Shown here: positions 11,175 to 23,181 of the stretch, piece by piece
How positions within the stretch are numbered: position 1 is the first letter of the stretch
Layout: each line of letters begins with the position of its first letter
Assembly: GCA_029747585.1 (NCBI GenBank)
Contig: JAPEVF010000448.1
Coordinates: forward strand, 1 to 37,336
Length of the DNA stretch: 37,336 nucleotides
Direction of reading: 5' to 3'
From: Pleurotus djamor
Taxonomy: Eukaryota; Basidiomycota; Agaricomycetes; Agaricales; Pleurotaceae
The notes under the pieces: generated by a model
Told to the model about the DNA's origin: nothing
Databases searched by the model: none
What the model saw: the letters and a program-made list of their open reading frames with translations, nothing else
Translations under genes and position numbers: made by a program

Positions 11175-11826
11175 TATGGGGGAACTGAAGGAGCGATGAG
11201 CCGGGCTACCAAGGGCATTCGATGGTAGCTGGACGTTTGAACTTAGCGAGAGGTAGAGCATGTTCCCACGCATCCACAACCAGGCCTGGTTGTACGCTGT
11301 GTATGGTCACGGTCTTTTCCTGACCATCTCAGCACGGCTTCAATCGCCCATTCACTCTGACGATGACTTGGGCCATGGAAATAGAGATGTATACGCGACA
11401 GCTGGCTGCGCTGATCGTATACGACCTAGATCCGCCATTAATGTGACGCCGGGTCCACTCTTGGACGATATGATGAGCACCGACACGGTGCTTCCTCTAC
11501 TTAAGTGGAGGATCAAATATATAGTAGGTGTTTATGTGATTACTCGTGGGCAAACGTCTCATACTATTCATCTGCCATCATAGACTTAGACTTGCCATGC
11601 GCTTCTCGTTTGAGAAGGCGTTCGTAAGCCTTCTGGTCTGGAACTTGCTCGTATGTCTTTTCTTAACTGTGTAGCATTTGACCATTCATCGCAGCAGATA
11701 TAAAAAGAGTCGACCAATGTCACACCCTTCTGTGGTCGCTCAAAAGCCCTTTCACCTACCCTCGAGGTGAGTATCTCCTCTTGTTCTACCGTGGCAGATT
11801 GACTTATTTGTTGTTTGCAGATCAGC
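11175..11826 (+). promoter_or_regulatory. RUD3/peptide-gene divergent region with TATA and 5'UTR intron
   Basis: TATAAAAA at 11699-11706 points toward the peptide gene. A 55-nt 5'UTR intron (GTGAGT at 11766 to TTTGCAG at 11820) ends six nt before the ATG. This mirrors the leader introns of the two related peptide genes. No coding frame with support was seen between 11175 and 11690. Confidence 0.65.
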
Positions 11827-12354
11827 ATGCGTGTCGCCTTCATTACCCTATCTTTGGCAGCTTTCGCCATCGCAAAGCCCCTCCAGGCCCTCGCTCCGGC
11901 TGAGAAGGGCTTGTCCAAGAGCTCCGATGAAGTGGCCTTGAACAAGGCTGTCGACGCCATGGTCGAGCAGGCCTGGCAAGACGATGTCGCTGATTATGAC
12001 ACCTCTGACTTCGCCGACAAGAAGAAGCACAAGCACAAGCACCTCCGCAAGCTCATCCGTAGCCTTATCAAAGCCCAAGTTGCTAAGGAGGTTGCACTTG
12101 CGGTGAACTCGGCACTAGCGAAATTGAAGGCGGCCGGTGCTTTCACTGTTCCGTTGTCCTCAATCACCCTCGAAGTTCCAAACACCACTACTGTCATCAC
12201 AAAGGAGGTCATGGTCGATGAAAGCGTGCCAGAAGCAACTGTCACTGTTGCGTCTGCCCAAGGAACCCCTACCGCTGCTCTAAACAGTTTATCCGCATCC
12301 CTGGCTGTCGCGTCGGCGACAGCTGCCGCTCTCCCTGCTGCAAAGAGTGCTTAA
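11827..12354 (+). CDS. Secreted Lys-rich peptide precursor, distant paralogue (175 aa)
   Basis: Single coding exon. The ATG at 11827 lies six nt after the leader-intron acceptor; an upstream in-frame TTG lies inside that intron. Signal peptide, residues 1-16 (MRVAFITLSLAAFAIA), then KPLQA; pro-region with the shared VEQAWQDDVA motif (46-55) and acidic DYDTSDFAD; then a basic stretch KKKHKHKHLRKLIRSLIKAQ (65-84). The longer C-terminus is Ala/Val/Thr-rich and uncharged. The order signal peptide / acidic pro-region / basic helix matches the peptides at 4043-4468 and 33426-33848, although the basic segment uses Lys-His alternation and has no RR site. Homology is visible from the N-terminus to about residue 90. 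Function unknown. Confidence 0.82.
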   Translation: MRVAFITLSLAAFAIAKPLQALAPAEKGLSKSSDEVALNKAVDAMVEQAWQDDVADYDTSDFADKKKHKHKHLRKLIRSLIKAQVAKEVALAVNSALAKLKAAGAFTVPLSSITLEVPNTTTVITKEVMVDESVPEATVTVASAQGTPTAALNSLSASLAVASATAAALPAAKSA

Positions 12355-12601
12355 GACTACTCTCACTCTTCTACATACGTGTTTGTCTGTCTACTGGTAC
12401 TTAGGCTCATGTAAACGTACGTACGATGACCAAACGATGACACTTGCTTGGAGGATGTCTATGGAATTGTCCCCTGAAAACAGGGGCTCCACCGTGCCTT
12501 CCCAAGCGGTTGTCCGGCGCTAAGGACGCATAAAATGCAAAGTAGACCAGTGCACCATCAACATCTGTTGGCTTTACGGCCTTTTTCCTTCCTCCAAGAG
12601 T

Positions 12602-15600
12602 ATGGCGACGGTGGTCAGATCCAAGACCACAGAGAGCGACACTGCTCGACCAGTAGACTCGCTCGATTCTGGAGTTCCAGCACCCTTTCCTAGAGAAGAA
12701 CACCAGCGCATCCTCCTGGAGTCCAACGATGTTGTTCCCGAAGTTTTAGATGCTTCTTGTTCATCGAGCGGTGCGGTGGCTGCGTCTACTGCTACTGAGA
12801 CCGTTGAGCCACGCGGAGCAGTAACGGTGCGTTGCTTTTTGTTTGCCAATAGACTGGACGTTGATCATTGATTTTCTATGAATGAAGCAGGAGCTCATGC
12901 CCTCTATTGCTTGCGTACAACGATCTTGCATAACGACATTGAACGACCTTCTCTCTGGGGAGATGCGATGGAGTCCAATTGTACCAGATCGCAGACATTC
13001 CATGCCCAGCGTTCCACAGTCTCCTGCGGACACTGAGCCATCGACGGCCGCTGCACTACAAACCTTGGTATCCAACCTTCGAAGTGCTGATGAGAAAATG
13101 ATGGGACAAGATGAAGATCTCATCAATGAACTTCGGGCTCGTGTGGATGCGCTCTCACCTACCTTACCTGTGGCCGATGCTCAGCTCGCTCAATCACTCG
13201 TCTCCCTGCTATCAAACTTCCAACGGCTTTCGGCTATGCAAGGCAACCACTTGGCTGGGTCGCGTCTATCAACCGGCTATGTTAACTCTCCTCCATCGAC
13301 CTCGAATACGCTTGATGCCCTGCGGCGCCAGCTCAGCGATTTCCAAGTCGAACGTCTCACATCAGTCGATGATTTATGGAGGCCAAGATCTGTCATTTCA
13401 CCAGTTGCCACTGTGGAAACATCTTTGCTTTGGGCTCGGATAGATGAAGAGCTCGAGAACGTCGTTTCGATGTGTCGTGGGCGAACTGAGAGCCTACCTC
13501 TCTTCCATGCAGAGCACCATCCCCCTCGTTACTCTTATGATGATGACGCGGAGCAGCTCAACGCGGACAAGCCACCTGAATACGATCTTGAAACCCATGG
13601 TCAAGCGTCAGCTTATTTAGATAAGCCTCCGAGATCTCCAACACTCGCGTTATCAGGGCAGGACAAGGACAGAACACGGCCGCTAGACGAAAAGATGCGC
13701 CTGGACCTGGAGGCCGTCACCATGGCTATCGATAGACTATATATGGTGGCCCCGCAGTTGCACAATCAGCGCGTCGAACTCAAGTCAGATAAGGTTAAGC
13801 AACTCGAAATGGCTCGACTAGCAGGTGTCACTACCAATCGACTGTCTTCCGCTGAGCCTCTCTCTCGTGTTGCGCGAGGGAAGCAAAAGGCCATGGACCC
13901 CGATATCAAGGATTTGGAGAAAATGTTGGATCTAATCGGCAAAGCGTCGAGTCGGACGTTGAAGGACCAGTCGTTTGTTGTGGTTAGAGGGGCTCCGTCA
14001 CCGTTGGAGAAGACGAAGCGACGTGAGAGTGCAAGGGTCAGCTTTCGTCTTCCCACTGCTTTTCTTGTATTAAATGTCTATGCTTTAGAGAGAGGCTTTT
14101 GTCGAACATCTTGCTCAACATTCAGATGCAGGTCGCCTACACATGCAGGATGCCGAGCTTCATCAACACCCCCGAACCAAAGATCCTAATGCCCTGCTGA
14201 CCCTACCTGAATTCATGCGCGAGGCTATTCCGGATTCAGCTCTCCCGAAAGAACAAGACATGGACGACATGCTCACACTACCCGAGTTCGTCAAAAGTTC
14301 GACACCCCCATCGAAGAAGGAAATATCGCCACTATTGGTATCCCCAGCCTCTCCATCGAAGAAGAAACGCAATCGCGTACGGAGTTTGTCTGCACCGAGT
14401 ATGTCATGGCTGAAATCTTCCAAATCGGAGATGAAGGCTTCACGGTCGACAGGACTGCCCCAGCCCGTCCCTGAAGTCAATAGCCCGACTACCAGCAGTA
14501 TGTCCCTCCGTTCTTCCCAACTTTCCGGTGGTTCCTAACACTACAACTAGGCAACCTTGAGGTCAATTATGTCGCCGAATACCATGAATCCCTTCACCAC
14601 ATAATAGTCTTTCTCATGGTGTCTGGTGCTGTTCCTGGTGTCGATTTGGAAGCTGAGGTGCTTCCGTCTTTCAACGATAGCCTTACTTCTGCGTCATCCT
14701 CGGATCAAGGCGATCGACTAATCATCAAAAGTGGTGTTCATGTCTCCCTGCCACTCTCCTTGCCCGGACGCACAACTCCAGGTAAAAAGGCTATCAAGGT
14801 TCAAGGCCATCATTACGAAATCAAAATTTCTACCATTCCTTCATCCAACCCTGCCGTGCAGGAAACCCCTCCGCTGATGGACGCGACGCAGCTCAACGCA
14901 GCAGCGCCTACATCATTCATTTGCTCTTCATGCTCCCTCCCTATTGTGCAATCCACCAAGTCGTCCTCCCCGTCGTCCTCATCGCCCTCATCTCCTTCGA
15001 GCAGCCTTCTCTCATATCGAGACCTTCCTTCGGAGCATTGGCAAGAACTTGTTGACGCTTGGATGTGCCACTCGGACCAAAAGCTGACGGATCAAGTCAT
15101 GCGGCACGCTAACGAAGAGAAGAATGGATTCCAACCAAGCCCAGGCCAGGCACTGGTTGGAGGCAGCTACATTCTCTTCCGAGAGGATGCAATCGTCAAG
15201 GGAAACATTCATCCTTCATCAGAAACTACGGTGAGCTTCAAGACTGTTATTCCTTAACTTCACCGAATTCTTCTCGTACAATGGACAATAAAGAAGACCA
15301 AGATCGGCTATCCTACCGATTTGTTGGCTCGAATGGGGCTGCAACCTTTCAGCAGTAAGTTGAGCCCTCTGTTGGTTCGACTCTGCTTGCTGTGCATGTG
15401 TTGCAGTTCTCGTTCGATCAACAGCTTTTGGTTGATACCAAATGTCCTATATTGATTGGGTGAATGCCCTAGCTACTCTTTCAAACAACTCTCGCATTCT
15501 TCAGAGGTCATTGTTACGGGGGCTACGCTTGAGAGCACAATTTCTTTTCTCTTGACTGTTTTCCATTCCATTTACGCAGATCCACTCAATGTTATTGTTA

Positions 15601-16362
15601 CTTCCCCCTAGGAACGTGACGATACTTGGCGAATTGTACGATGTCTGTGCGGAGCTGTCGTGGGCCGCTCCCAGCTTCGTCGCCAACATGGGGCGAGTGA
15701 ATCAAGTGATGCTTCCCCCAACACTTCGGTGTTCAGAATCCTCAAATTTGCCGTCCGTCCCGTGAGCCAGACCGCAGAGTACGCCTTACTATATCCTCCC
15801 CTCATGCGACTTGCTCACACCTCGCTTTGCAGGCCCGTGAGGATTCCTTTGTCGGCGTTTGTCGTTGAAGATATGAATGAGTTTGTCCATGCACATGCCA
15901 CCTACCGTTTTATCATTCTCGACGAAGAGGAGGAGAAACCCCGACTGTTGGTATGTTCTTGCAATACTCAGACAGATAGGCCTACAGCTGATGATTATAT
16001 TGAAGATATGGCTGTTCAAACCCAACATTAGGATAGCGTACAAGCTTCCCAGGTCATATGCTATCACGCAATCTGCCTCGATACACGCTGCGAAAGTGCT
16101 ATACAAGAGACTTGGCCCTTCTGAATCCTCTGGGGACCTTAGTTCGTACGTGGCCGTACCTGATTACCTCGACAAGACACCCTAATTTCCATGCTGTAGA
16201 ATTGTCGCGAAGTACCCAGGCTTTCCGCAGGCCGAGTACCTGTACTACCCGATGAACATCTGTCATCGCTTAGCGAGTCTGCTCACAGAAAGCAATCAAA
16301 GCTATCCTGAGAATATGCGCACGATGACCGGGCTCGACGTCGGTTGGCTGCGGAAAGTGTGA
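12602..16362 (+). CDS. UBE3D: Long protein with C-terminal HECT_2 / UBE3D-like E2-binding region
   Basis: Exons 12602-12826, 12891-14036, 14089-14497, 14551-15230 and 15294-15354, then 15612-15778, 15833-15950, 16006-16145 and 16200-16362. All junctions are in phase except 15354/15612. The first ~600 residues are low-complexity with predicted helices and match no family I know. From about residue 650 the text matches UBE3D (HECT-like E2-binding ubiquitin ligases): CSSC at 721-724, DLPSEHWQELVDAWMCH, GYPTDLLARMGLQPF, RCLCGAVVGRS, then LLIWLFKPNIRIAY and HAAKVLYKRLG to the end. In the most natural join (acceptor ACGCAG at 15582) a TAG precedes exon 15612, so this segment needs an unusual splice, contains an error, or is a real nonsense mutation. 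The N-terminal part could be a separate gene, but the exon 14497/14551 splice links them in frame. Confidence 0.7.
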
Positions 16363-16697
16363 GTCCCCTCCATCGTCACTTTCCTCTTCGAGGAACCATG
16401 CGGTCTGATCGGGCACAAGTCGTTTTATCGGTGTATTATCTTCCCCTCTTCTGATTTGTGTACTCTCATATTTATGTAAATTAGGCACGATGCTGGAGTT
16501 GTCGTGCTTCAGTTTTGCTGTGCATATAATACTTATACAGGTCGACCACCCCCTCATCCGTAGCTTGGATCTTTGTTACTTAAATACCGTAATATTTCTT
16601 GCCCTCCGTCGATATAATGATAGTAAATGGATTTGTTACTCGTCGTGGCGGAACACAACCACCATTCGTCTAGCATGAGCTGAAAATACTACGTAGT
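16363..16697. other. Convergent 3' region
   Basis: 335 nt between the stop codons of the UBE3D-like gene and SDS23; AT-rich, with no additional feature seen. Confidence 0.5.
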
Positions 16698-19038
16698 TCA
16701 AACGATAAAATCACCGACGGGCGCAGACCTCGGGGAGACTGGGATAATCATGGGACTCCTCCTTGTACTCGTCCTACTGCTTGACCTCGACCTTATTGCT
16801 TCAAGATCGGCTGATAGAGAAGAGTGCGAAGATGCTGATGAAGCGCGCCTATGTCGCTGCATCCTCGTTGGATCAACATCTGGGATATTAGCGAGCTGAG
16901 CGAAGAGGGAGAGGACTACGGGGAGAAATTATGGGGAGGGTGTCAGGAACGATAACGAAATTCCAACGTCATCACAAACAAGAGACAATCGGTAGTACGG
17001 AGGAGGCGACCAGCCAAGGAATCGAGGACAGATTACATGTTACCGAAAAAAGAGAAAATAGCCAGAAAATAAACACGGCGGTGTTAACGGTTACAGGGTT
17101 TCGTCCAGGATAGGGTTCCACAGCGGAATGTCGTGTTTTTCAAATCGAGATTTGTGGTTGAGGGTAATGGCGAGATTAAAAGTGATCGCAATGATATGTT
17201 GATAGGGAGACGATATATGGAAGGAAGGAAACGGCGAGGTGGGCAAAGCAATCGAGTGGATCAGGGGCGCTGTGGCATCATGTAAACGGAAGCGAGGCAT
17301 GCTTACTATCAACGACAGAGACTATTCCTGTCAGGTTGGTTGGATATGTGGGCGAGAGAACGGGCGATGCGCCTGTCTTGGAAGAGGTGCAGGACGATAA
17401 AGAGGAATCTCTCGTGATGAAAAGTCTATGAGCATTGGCTTGAAAAGGGGAGTGACGATACGTCAACTGAGGGCGATGGCAGGGTAATCGCAAACGTGAG
17501 AGTGGAAGGAACTCACTGGCTAGAAGTTTCTCTATTGTGTATACTAATGGGGTCAAGTAGGAAACGGAATAGACTAGAAACCAATGAAGGTGAGTAATAA
17601 GAACGCACACTCATGTACATCAGTCATGAACACAGATTGAGATGGCGTTCAAACAATGTATCACGGCGGAAAATAATATGAAGAACGGCGAGAATCTGCA
17701 AGCTTACCTGGATACTTGTCAGCACCATCAGTTGAACCATCAGGCTCCTGTGATACAGAAGAGAAATGAGGATACGTGGCAGGGACATCAAGTTGGAAGA
17801 CCCCATTGAGGTGGAAGATCACACATACCTTGATCTGGGCGATGAATTGCTGTAGCGGTGTTGAGAGAATGTGATTGCTTTGGGAGGGCACGACGAGCTG
17901 AGATTATATCTATGTGATGAATTCTGGGAGTTGTGAGATCGGGTAAAAGACAGACCTTGCCAATATCAGTCACGCTCACTGCGCTAAGAAGGGCCCCAGT
18001 CTCATTGTCAAGGACGGCCACGCTACTAACACCTTCTTCACTCATTAACTTCATCGCGTCTAGTACCGTGGCATTTGATGAAGCGGAAACTACGGCATCA
18101 AATATATTGAGGGATGGGAGGGCGAACGCTGATAGAGGCTGAGCGAGACAGTCCGAAAATGCAGGCGTTTCCTTTGCATACGAAGCGTACCAAGATAAAA
18201 GACGACGGTCGGATACCATACCAAGGAATTCAGAGGAGGTTTCCGATCTAACGAGAACTAGGCAATGTTCCTCAGTCGATCAAAGTGTATCAAAGGGAGC
18301 AGGAGTACCTCGGTGAGCACCGCCCGCAAACACTTCAAGAAGTGATATGATGGTCGCATCATAGGAGACAATCTTCAGAGGATTCTTCTCGGACAAATCT
18401 GGCAGCAAGTACTTGGTGGGTGGGTGCTTAATGTGTCAGGAACATCCATACCACTGACAAGGGCCACTGGCACTCTACCAGCCATAGCCGCCGACACAAT
18501 GCTGTCGATCTTCGGGTTTTGAGCAAGATACTCGGATTGAAGGGTATGCCGCGTGGCGGCTAGAGTTAGAAAAGCATTGACGTCCGAGAACTGAAGTCAC
18601 AAACATAGTGATGGGGGCTGTCTGATTGATCAAACGGGGATGACTGCAACTCACGTCGAATAGTCCCGTGTATATCTGACCAGCATCAACATTTGAACCT
18701 TTGACGGCTAGACAGAGTATATCCTCAGATAGAAGGAGCTGAAGGGGAGAAGCCGTCTATATGTATCACGCTTGTGAGTAAAATCAAGAGCTCACTTCGC
18801 AAGCATCCTCGACAGAAGTGTCTGCGTCGACAGCGATAACGCGTGAGTCTATTATATCTGATCCGTGGGATACATCAGCGGCTTCGTATCGTATCCAAGC
18901 AGCATGTGAACCTTTCGCGAGAGCTCGCTGCCAGTCGTGGATCCAGTTATCTCTATCTGCCTCCGAAGCTATGAAGGTCGGAACTTGAAGTGGCGATTCG
19001 ATTGTGAATGATTCCGACAATCTCCTGCTATAAGACAT
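16698..19038 (-). CDS. SDS23: Sds23/Moc1 CBS-domain protein (457 aa)
   Basis: Ten exons: 18796-19038, 18655-18738, 18452-18590, 18309-18398, 17956-18257, 17829-17897, 17708-17747, 17517-17573, 17307-17438 and 16698-16915; the phase was checked at each junction. The product has CBS repeats: DIIDSRVIAVDADTSVEDAC, FSDVNAFLTLAATRH, then STVL-type text (NATVLDAMKLMSEEGVSSVA), VLDNETGALLSAVSVTDIGK, VVPSQSNHILSTPLQQF, KEPDGSTDGADKYPVYSV, YTIEKLLATNAHRLFIT, GIVSVVDILSLFAQLANI, and a Ser/Arg-rich tail. In yeasts Sds23/Moc1 binds and restrains PP2A/PP6-type phosphatases and influences mitotic exit, stress response and sexual development. The last intron (16916-17306) is 391 nt, far longer than the others. 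Divergent from the VPS3-like gene. Confidence 0.93.
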
Positions 19039-19491
19039 TTCCACACGCTCAACACGTTAAGTGCCCGTTGCAAACGGTGATGGAGGGGTGATGGTGGTTG
19101 TGAAGAACGATGAGCAGACAGTCTAGACAAAGAGCCACCGTGACCCAGGCGTGAGAAAGGTATGAGTTGCGTCCAACCGAGAAGTAGGGACACTACCACA
19201 TGAGCTAAGGGTTCTTCCGTTACCATCATCACGCTTCTACGACATCTTGACAAGTCTTGGTCGACGCCAAAGAAAAGCCCAAAATTCTCCAGATTGAAGC
19301 TACTTTGGTTACACCGACGCGTCCAACGACCACTACGCCGGTGAGCTTTCTCACAGGAAAGACCCAAGTATGTCATTCTGAAACTGTTACTGGGGCATCA
19401 CTTACGTTACTTCGTGCTTCGGATGTTCAAACTATCACTAGCCTATCAAATCTCTTGTTCTTAACGGCCATCTGCGACGACAACACGGACT
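19039..19491. promoter_or_regulatory. Divergent SDS23 / VPS3-like promoter region
   Basis: 453 nt between the two start codons. No clear TATA box on either side. A plus-strand open frame within it (from 19257) does not continue sensibly into the CNH gene and was not used. Confidence 0.5.
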
Positions 19492-20876
19492 ATGTCTTCT
19501 GCCCCCACAAATCCCCTCGAAGTCCCTCCGTACCAGGTCCAAAGTTTGCTATCCAATGTTGCGGAAGCTTTGGGAGGTATTATTTCTCCAATAGATTCAA
19601 ATCTCCGTTCCAATTTGACATGAAAACAAGGAGGCTCCCAAAATGTGCAGGTCCGGTGTGCTCAGGCGCTAGGTGGGATTTACGTTGTCTTTCGGATTCT
19701 CGCTGCCTTGTTACTAACCCATTCAATGGGTTAGGTTCAGAGATATATGTTGGATGCTCGGAGGGTCAGCTGATTCGCTTTGCATTGCAGGCCGATAACC
19801 CATACGAAGTGAGTGAGTAACCGCCTTGCCGCCTCTGCGTCCATCTCTTAACAACAAGGCTGCCGTCAGCTTCAGTCATATCAAATTCTGTCTCACCAGA
19901 ATCTTCCTTTGGATAAACCTGTGGAAGAAATCGTCTTGATTCCGTCTATCTCACGTGCCCTTGTCTATTCCGGTGAGCCTCTTGTGTTGCCGGTCCCATG
20001 AGGTATTAAAGTGTCTTTATACTTTGTTAGACAGACAGGTTCATTTTTATACGCTACCCAGTTTAGATCCCGTTCCCATAAAGCCGATCAGGCATGTAGT
20101 GACCTTTGCTGTCGACCATCAACATCTTCAGCGACCCCCACCTTCTATGTCGAATTCGTCGGCGCCTATGGAACCGGTTGAACTTTGTGTCATCAAGCGT
20201 AATGCAATCGCGCTCTATAGTCTTCGTGAGAGGTTGATATTTCAGAAGGTGCTGTCGCTTGACCTCCTATCGTTGACTCTTGTTGATAGAAACTTTTAGG
20301 AAATTCCTTTACCCACTCCGGTTTTTTTGGCCCGCAGGTATGGCCGAGCTCTACTCATAGCCGACCAGGAGATGTATAGCATCGTCGACTTGGAAGCCGC
20401 TTCCCTCTTTCCCCTGTTGCCTATATGTCAAACGGATGCCCCCCAGGTTCTTTTGAAGCCTTCCATTACGGTCGTCGCGGATAATGAGTTCCTCCTCCTA
20501 TCTTGGGCAGATGGTGGTACACTCGGTGTGTTTGTGACGGGTGAAGGCACCCCCGTGCGGGGGACACTCCAGTGGCCAAGCTATCCACTTTCTGTCTGTG
20601 AGTGAGGTCTTACTGTGCACGGGGACCGTTTTACCAGCTCAATCCTTCGTAGGCCTGGATTATCCCTACGTCACTTGCCTTCTTCCGAATGAGACGATCG
20701 AGATACACAACGTGGATACGCAAACGATCGCGCAAGTTATACCAGCACCTTCTGTCTCCTCCTCTGCCGTTCAACCCTGGCTAAAGCTCGCTTCGTGTCA
20801 CAATGGTTATTTGGTGCCTTCTTCACAACGCTCCGATAAGATGAAGACGACACCCGTTCGCCTATTGCGTACATGA
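19492..20876 (+). CDS. VPS3: CNH-domain Vps3/TGFBRAP1-like protein, truncated (331 aa)
   Basis: Exons 19492-19576, 19735-19808, 19876-19972, 20031-20248, 20300-20597 and 20653-20876, all in phase. The start MSSAPTNPLEVPPYQVQSLL leads into a citron-homology beta-propeller: GSEIYVGCSEGQLIRFALQ, KPVEEIVLIPSISRALVYSD, RQVHFYTLPSLDPVP, TFAVDHQHLQRPPP, RYGRALLIADQEMYSIVDLE, FVTGEGTPVRGTLQWPSYP and LDYPYVTCLLPNETIEIHN. This is the N-terminal half of Vps3/TGFBRAP1, the CORVET subunit for Rab5-endosome tethering. Full-length family members have some 1000 residues with clathrin-type helical repeats after the propeller. Here the frame ends at VRLLRT and nothing resembling the rest follows before the next gene. 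It may be a propeller-only protein or a gene that lost its 3' half. Confidence 0.65.
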
Positions 20877-21447
20877 TGCATAACTTCTTTCACTAGTTTC
20901 ATGGACCCGGATCGCGATGCTAGTACTGTTCTGGATTTCGTAATGCATTAACTATGTGCAGTGCCTAAGTACTTCTACCCGTGACGCCACAAGGAATGCT
21001 CAAATGGAGGCATATTTTAGCGTTCGTCACCATGAGCCGCGTGTGTTCAAGACACTGGCTACGTATTTATTTCGTGGGCTAAGTTCCTGATGTCAAATGA
21101 CGGCGACCTTAAACGGCCCCCATTTCCTCTATGATGACCAGTGTTTACGCCTCATGCACAGACCCAACAAGCGTGAAATGGCAGGAGTGCAGAGAAGACT
21201 CTATGTGGAGGGTTTTGACAGGAAGGGATATTTCCGGTAGGTCAACCAATCTGACTTTTCGGATCTGATTGATTGTTTGTGCACCCTGTTTTATTGGTCA
21301 GGTCCACAATATGGGGATAATCTCACCAGTCAGTTCGTCGGAATTGATCGCTACTTATAGTCTTTAGAAGTAATGCGCGTCGACCATGTGCCCTTCCTCC
21401 CCTTTCCGTCCTACTCAAAAGTACCCAATTATCCGCGCAGCCTAGAT
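20877..21447. other. Intergenic after the truncated VPS3-like gene
   Basis: 571 nt with stops in all plus frames; no helical-repeat coding remnant could be found. It presumably includes the promoter of the next F-box gene (TACTTATAGTC around 21351). Confidence 0.5.
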
Positions 21448-23181
21448 ATGAATCCTCCTTCCAACGTCCACCGTGCATCGCTCAGGAGGATGTGCTACAT
21501 ACAAGACCTATCTCAGGACACTCTCCTCCGCATATTCCTGGAACTTGGTGCCTTTGACATCTTCGTACTTCGTCAAGTGAGCAGTTTCTATTGTCTTTCC
21601 ACATGCACGACCGCTAATCAAATTTCCTCTCAACCCCTTCTTGGAACCCTTTAGTGTTCCAAAAGAATGTACGCGGCTACCCGCGAACGTACTGTTTGGA
21701 TCAAATTTCTTCGCCGCTTCTGTTGGGAACACTCCATATGCATTGGAGTTTTCCCTATCGATAGGATGCCCACACAGCAGATGGAACACATTGTTTCTTC
21801 CCCTCCACGATTTCACCGACGACTCCTCCATAGACTCTCCTCTGAGCATGCACTTGAGCCTGTGTCTACTCGAGTCCTGGCTCGGTCTGATTCTCAGACA
21901 TGCCCGGTGATCAACGACGTCAAATTGATGGCGGGCGGGCGGTTTCTGATCGGCGTCGTCGCAGACCACCGCGAAATGCATCTCTGGGACCTGGGATTTA
22001 CCCCGTCTGCTGAACCTTTACCAGAGCCTATGGTGAGTAAGCGAATGAATGGACGAATACAGGATGTTCTCGTGCAACCAACGGCAGACTCACTGGGCGT
22101 CCTCTTCTTGGTGATCACGAAAACGGACTTGTTACCAACGTAAGGGACTCCTATTGGCATGGGTCAATTCTGAAGCGCTTTGACGGTTATTATAGGCAAT
22201 CACTTCTCGAGGTTTATGAGATGTATCCAGATTCTGCAGTGCTGCATCGGTTGGCGTCCTGGAGCCTCTCTGGTGAGCCCCTAAAGCAGGTACACTCAAC
22301 GGTCCATTTCGCGGGCTCCTATGTTATCATGGGATACCCCGCTCGCGATGGAGGGGGTGAGATTTTGGTGTGGAATTATACGGATAATACGGCAGCGAAG
22401 TGGAATATTGACTTCGTAAATGAAAACGATGAGGTAAGGTTCTTGGCCTGGGTGTGAGAGCTTGTTTTCACTGGTTTCACCCACCCACCTTCTACCCCCA
22501 CTCATATTCATCACCGCTCAGTTCAGTATTCATGACGGTCACGTCATCCTCGTCGGAGAGGATTCGATTACGGTCTGGAAGATTCCTCGTTTGCATGCTC
22601 GGATTCCTGGGGTCGATGTACATAGGGAGCACAACCTGCCATCGGCTTCCATCGAACATGGGGGGTTCCGCACGCTGCATGCAGCTTACAGGCAACCCAA
22701 TAGCCTCAAAGGCTTCCACGTCGACGTATTCGCGGATGCAGTAGCCGATCGAATGTGTCGCCTGAAGCGTTATGTCGTTACGGCACCGTCAGGGGTCGAA
22801 GAGAACCCACTGGTCAGCCCAAGAGAACCATCAATCTTTCCTATACTTTTGGGCGAGTCGCCGATACCTCCGGAGGACCAAAGTGATGACGACCACTATC
22901 TCTCAACGTGGCTCACTGACCAGGAGATAGTCATCTTCAGGTCAGAGCATGAGAGGTGGTCGGTCCGAGCCAACGCCATTGCACAACCCTCCCCGTTCGG
23001 TTACCCTGAAGAGAAAGCGGCTTATGGGATGCTTTCCTTGGGATCGCCTCCCGACAAGTCAGAAGTGGGAGGGTTGATCCAGACCCCGAGTTGTGCTGTT
23101 TTCGCCCTGTGTCCAGCAACCGGCCGAGCGTGCGTGGTAGATGGAAACGACATACGTATCTTGGATTATCTATCACCATAG
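21448..23181 (+). CDS. F-box protein with propeller-like C-terminus (503 aa)
   Basis: Exons 21448-21576, 21655-22139, 22196-22433 and 22522-23181, phases consistent. The ATG at 21448 is preferred to the in-frame ATG at 21373, which lies too close to the promoter. F-box: IQDLSQDTLLRIFLELGAFD followed by LRQCSKRMYAATRERTVW. Downstream are repeated short beta-rich stretches (LMAGGRFLIGVVADHREMHL, AGSYVIMGYPARDGGGEILV, DGHVILVGEDSITVW, VVDGNDIRILDYL) that read like degenerate WD/propeller blades, as in many agaric F-box proteins. It is not closely related to the F-box cluster at the window ends. A 30-nt GTGAGT...TACAG inside exon 2 (22033-22062) is in frame and was treated as coding. Confidence 0.8.

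Noticed and set aside
11260..11583. Plus-strand 107-codon open frame upstream of the peptide gene
   Set aside because: No motif, ends before the TATA box of the real gene, no compatible splice.
12761..13126. Minus-strand open frame opposite the UBE3D-like gene
   Set aside because: Lies over well-spliced sense exons; no recognisable motif.
19257..19491. Longer N-terminus for the VPS3-like protein
   Set aside because: The frame from 19257 differs from that of MSSAPTNPLEVPPYQV at 19492, which joins the CNH exons with a good branch site (TTACTAAC) and acceptor.
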